Under the pieces are notes generated by a model. That model worked only from the letters and a program-made list of their open reading frames with translations. It ran no database searches and had not been told where the DNA came from. Of a stretch of 36,568 bases of DNA, positions 34,140 through 36,568 are shown one piece after another (the stretch's first letter is position 1; each line of letters begins with the position of its first letter). This stretch comes from Streptomyces sp. NRRL F-5122. Lineage in GTDB: Bacteria; Actinomycetota; Actinomycetes; Streptomycetales; Streptomycetaceae. A program made the position numbers and the translations under genes. The stretch is from NCBI RefSeq assembly GCF_001507435.1, contig NZ_LMWH01000265.1, forward strand, positions 1-36,568, read 5' to 3'.

Positions 34140-35035
34140 CGACCACGACCGAAGCCGTCCGGCAGCCGAGCCGTCCGGTTCTCGGCAGGTTTCCGCTGCC
34201 CCTGCGGGTTCTGGGCTACGCACTGGTCGTGGCGCTCGGCCTGCTGTACGTGCTCCCGTTCGCCATCCAGTTGGTGACCGGGTTCAAAACCGACCCGGAC
34301 GCGGCCTCGCATCCTCTGGCGCTGGTGCCGTCGACCCCGACGACCGCCGCCTACCAGCGCCTGTTCGGGCTGAGTCGGGCCGGGGACGGGGTACCGTTCT
34401 TCCGATGGCTGGGCAACTCCGCGTTCGTCGCGGTCCTGGTCACCGCCGGTCGGGTGCTGTTCGACTCGATGGCGGGATACGCACTCGCACGGCTGCGTTT
34501 TCCCGGCCGGTCACTGCTGTTCGGCTTCGTCCTGGCAGTGATGGCCGTACCCGGCGTGGCGCTGCTGATCCCGAAGTTCCTCGTCCTGAACATCTTCGGG
34601 CTGTTCGACACCTACACAGGCATGATTCTTCCGTTGCTCGTCGACGCGGCGGGCATCTTCATCATGAAGCAGTTCTTCGAGTCGATCCCCCGTGAAGTGG
34701 AGGAAGCCGCCCGGGTGGACGGTGCGGGCGTCTTCCGGATCTTCTGGTCGGTGGTCCTGCCCATGGCGCGACCCGCACTCATCACCCTGACGATCCTGTC
34801 GTTCCAGGGCTCTTGGAACGAGTTCACTCACTTCCTGGTGGCAACTCAGTCCAGCCAGTACGAGACGCTCACGACCGGACTCGCACGGTTCGTGTCGGGC
34901 GGACTCGGCGGCGGCACCCAGTACCCGCTGAAACTGGCAGCGGCCCTGCTCTCCACACTGCCGGTGGCAGCGCTCTTCTTCTGCTTCCAGCGCTACTTCG
35001 TACAAGGGGCCAATGCGGGGGCGGTCAAGGAGTGA
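34136..35035 (+). CDS. Sugar ABC transporter permease, MalG type
   Basis: This 299-residue protein has six predicted helices. It includes LLYVLPFAIQLVTGFKTDPD near the N-terminus, the SMAGYALARLRFPGR segment of the family, and the coupling loop EEAARVDGAGVFRIFWSVVL. It forms the transmembrane pore with the MalF-type partner. No ABC ATPase gene follows; in Streptomyces many such importers share the MsiK ATPase encoded elsewhere (family knowledge). The start is ATG 34136, inside the upstream stop. Confidence 0.92.
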   Translation: MTTTTEAVRQPSRPVLGRFPLPLRVLGYALVVALGLLYVLPFAIQLVTGFKTDPDAASHPLALVPSTPTTAAYQRLFGLSRAGDGVPFFRWLGNSAFVAVLVTAGRVLFDSMAGYALARLRFPGRSLLFGFVLAVMAVPGVALLIPKFLVLNIFGLFDTYTGMILPLLVDAAGIFIMKQFFESIPREVEEAARVDGAGVFRIFWSVVLPMARPALITLTILSFQGSWNEFTHFLVATQSSQYETLTTGLARFVSGGLGGGTQYPLKLAAALLSTLPVAALFFCFQRYFVQGANAGAVKE

Positions 35036-35078
35036 CGGCTCAGGAGCCCGCGGCGCCCTGCCGAAGCCCCCAGGGAAG

Positions 35079-35107
35079 CCGCGCTCCCCGACCTAATCGG
35101 AGCGCGG
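35079..35107. terminator. Terminator of the sugar ABC operon
   Basis: CCGCGCTCC (35079-35087) and GGAGCGCGG (35099-35107) form a perfect 9-bp stem with an 11-nt loop, 44 bases after the MalG-type gene. Confidence 0.75.
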
Positions 35108-35149
35108 TGTGCCCGTAGGTGAGAGACACGTTGGCGAGCTGGGTATCGC

Positions 35150-35722
35150 TGAGATTGCCGCCGTCGAGGACGTGGGCAGCCGTTTGTCCCTGCGGGCTGT
35201 CCTAGATCACCGCCGGGCAGCGCGGGGGCTCCCGCAGTTCGAGGTCGTCCTCGGCCGCATCAGGGTGCCCCGGCTGGGGTTCGGTAGACCGCGCACCCGG
35301 CCGAGGCGGGGGCGCGCCGACAAGACACCCCATGCAGCTTTGGGGTCAAGCAGCTGTTGCGAGCGATGGCGGTGCCGGTGGGGCGAACGCCCAGTGCCGG
35401 CCCGCCCCTCCAGGACTGACAACTGCCAATCCACAGTGCCTATTAGGCGTACGCCTCCCGCAAGAACCGCGCTTCCTGCGCAGACCTGGCATTCGCTGCA
35501 CCATCCCGGACAAAGGCCGGCCAGGCCCGCAACCGAGGGAAACGCGCCTCCCGCGGCGGCCGTCCGCCGAAGTTCGACCCGGAGGACCACAAGGCTCGGC
35601 ACGCGGTCGAGCGCGGTATCAATCGCCTCAGAAGGCACCGTGCGGTGGCCACGAGGTACGACAAGCTCGCGGTCCGCTACGAGGCGACCGTCCTCGTAGC
35701 GGCTATCAACGAGTGGCTGTGA
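35150..35722 (+). pseudogene. IS5-family transposase remnant
   Basis: Pieces of an IS5-family DDE transposase are readable in successive frames: LPQFEVVLGRIRVPRLGFGR with RPRTRPRRGRADK up to 35324, then from 35447 AYASRKNRAFLRRPGIRCTI, and finally INRLRRHRAVATRYDKLAVR and YEATVLVAAINEWL ending at TGA 35720-35722. The N-terminal part is missing and there are several frameshifts. A 122-base insertion interrupts the frame. It is an inactive relic; terminal inverted repeats were not identified. Confidence 0.75.
35325..35446. other. 122-bp insertion inside the IS5 remnant
   Basis: In relatives the 'RADK' codons are followed directly by 'AYASRKNR'. Here they end at 35324 and the next begins at 35447, so 122 extra bases separate them. 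The insert contains a small hairpin (GGGCG-AA-CGCCC, near 35388) but no evident terminal inverted repeats or target duplication. Its length is not a multiple of three, so it breaks the frame. Confidence 0.55.
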
Positions 35723-35742
35723 CCAGCACATTCGAGACGCCC

Positions 35743-36568
35743 CTAGGGTCGCATCCCGAACAGGAAGCGGGTCGCCCGCGTGCGGCGGACCAGCAGCTCG
35801 TACGCGGTGAGGGTGAGGATGAGGGCGATCACCACGATCACGGCGTACTCAACTGGGATCGGCGCAGACCAGCCGATCACGAAGTATGCGACGGCGACCA
35901 CGATCGGCTGGTGCAGGACGTACAGCGGCAGCACGGCTGCGGCGAGATAGCCATAGAGACGCCGACGCGTCGTCGGGGTCGGGTTCGGCGCCGCACGCGG
36001 TCGCTCTGGCCGCCGACGGTCGAGGAGGCCTGGGATGGCGACCACCAGGCACCATCCGGCCGCACCGAACAGCGCCCGTGAGACGGTGGCCAGGGCGGTC
36101 ATCTCCGTGAAGGGCTCGTCGGCCAGGGCAAATCCGGGGCCGGCTGCCGCGAACAGCAGTGCGCCGAGCCAGGCTGCGGTCCCGGCCTCGCGCCGCATCA
36201 CGGTGCGCAAGCGGTCGTCGCTGGCGAGCGCGTAGCCGGCAACGAAGAACAGCAGGTACGACCAGCGGTGCCAGCCCGCGTAGTCCTCCTCCAGCCCTGC
36301 GAAGGCACAGATCGCCGCGAAGGCGAGGGCCGGCAGGAACACGACGCCCCGCCGGTGCAGGGTCACCTCCGCCACCCGGTCACGGATGCGGCGGACGCGC
36401 TCGCGCGGCAGCCACCGGTGGAACGGCACCAGCATGAGGGAGAACGCCAGGAGGAGCACGACGAACCAAAGATGGCCGGTCTCGAAGTGCTCGCCCTGGA
36501 CGAGGAAGGGGAACTCTTCGGGCTCCAGGTGCACGTCGTAGAAGCGGGGCAGGAAGCCGAGGTACGAC
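35743..36568 (-). CDS. Membrane acyltransferase 3 family protein (5' end off the right edge)
   Basis: This partial protein has about 275 residues visible and is open at the right edge: residues before the first ATG-like codon (SYLGFLPRFYD) continue the family pattern. About seven membrane helices are visible. 'GHLWFVVLLLAFSLMLVPFHRW', 'WHRWSYLLFFVAGYALASDD' and LPLYVLHQPIVVAVAYFVIG are typical of acyltransferase 3 proteins (O-acetylation of sugars or glucans, OpgC-like). The active-site His near the N-terminus lies outside the window. Stop at 35743. Substrate unknown. Confidence 0.82.
   Translation of the reverse strand, partial: SYLGFLPRFYDVHLEPEEFPFLVQGEHFETGHLWFVVLLLAFSLMLVPFHRWLPRERVRRIRDRVAEVTLHRRGVVFLPALAFAAICAFAGLEEDYAGWHRWSYLLFFVAGYALASDDRLRTVMRREAGTAAWLGALLFAAAGPGFALADEPFTEMTALATVSRALFGAAGWCLVVAIPGLLDRRRPERPRAAPNPTPTTRRRLYGYLAAAVLPLYVLHQPIVVAVAYFVIGWSAPIPVEYAVIVVIALILTLTAYELLVRRTRATRFLFGMRP

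Noticed and set aside
1..36568. CRISPR arrays, tRNA or rRNA genes
   Set aside because: I saw no regularly spaced short repeats, no cloverleaf with CCA-end features and no conserved rRNA segments.

Overview
The window looks like chromosomal DNA from a high-GC actinomycete, most probably Streptomyces. Codon third positions are strongly G/C, GTG and TTG starts are frequent, and stop-to-start overlaps (ATGA) are common. The gene families also fit: two PucR-type regulators, a large LAL regulator, SpoIIE-type phosphatases, and a LacI-controlled sugar ABC system without its own ATPase. No tRNA, rRNA, CRISPR array or complete insertion sequence is visible.

Left part (1-9.9 kb). A ~210-bp direct repeat occurs at 19-229 and 9661-9874, and each copy carries a strong hairpin. 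Between the copies lie a ribbon-helix-helix/Doc-like toxin-antitoxin pair (602-1227), two related PucR-family regulators (1618-2823 and 4458-5654) around two small membrane proteins (DUF308-like on the minus strand, unknown on the plus strand), and a tight three-gene plus-strand cassette: alpha/beta hydrolase, ThDP-dependent pyruvate oxidase/dehydrogenase-like enzyme, and catalase-related haem protein (5904-9581).

Middle part (10-19.5 kb). This stretch is rich in signalling genes and partly decayed. It holds an orphan NarL-type histidine kinase (minus), a 923-residue LAL regulator (plus), and an intact membrane SpoIIE-type phosphatase (minus). About 1 kb without a recognisable gene follows. 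Next comes a scar region: a frameshifted GAF/SpoIIE phosphatase remnant, the C-terminal third of an IS256-family transposase, an intact VOC protein, an IS256-end-like sequence, and a DinB/DUF664 remnant.

Peptide transporter (19.8-25.7 kb). Two DppB/DppC-type permeases, one protein fusing both ATPases (DppD+DppF type), and a family 5 lipoprotein receptor form one operon. A perfect hairpin precedes the receptor gene and a 13-bp-stem terminator follows it.

Right part (25.9-36.6 kb). First come small and broken genes: an alpha/beta hydrolase fragment, a VOC protein, and a decayed antitoxin next to a PIN-like ORF. A carbohydrate locus follows: a glycogen-debranching-type glucosidase (minus), a divergent LacI regulator with a perfect palindrome between them, and a lipoprotein receptor plus two MalF/MalG-type permeases. 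The logic is import of an oligosaccharide, intracellular trimming by the glucosidase, and LacI control. The ATPase must come from elsewhere. An IS5-family transposase remnant with a 122-bp insertion separates this locus from a membrane acyltransferase that runs off the right edge.
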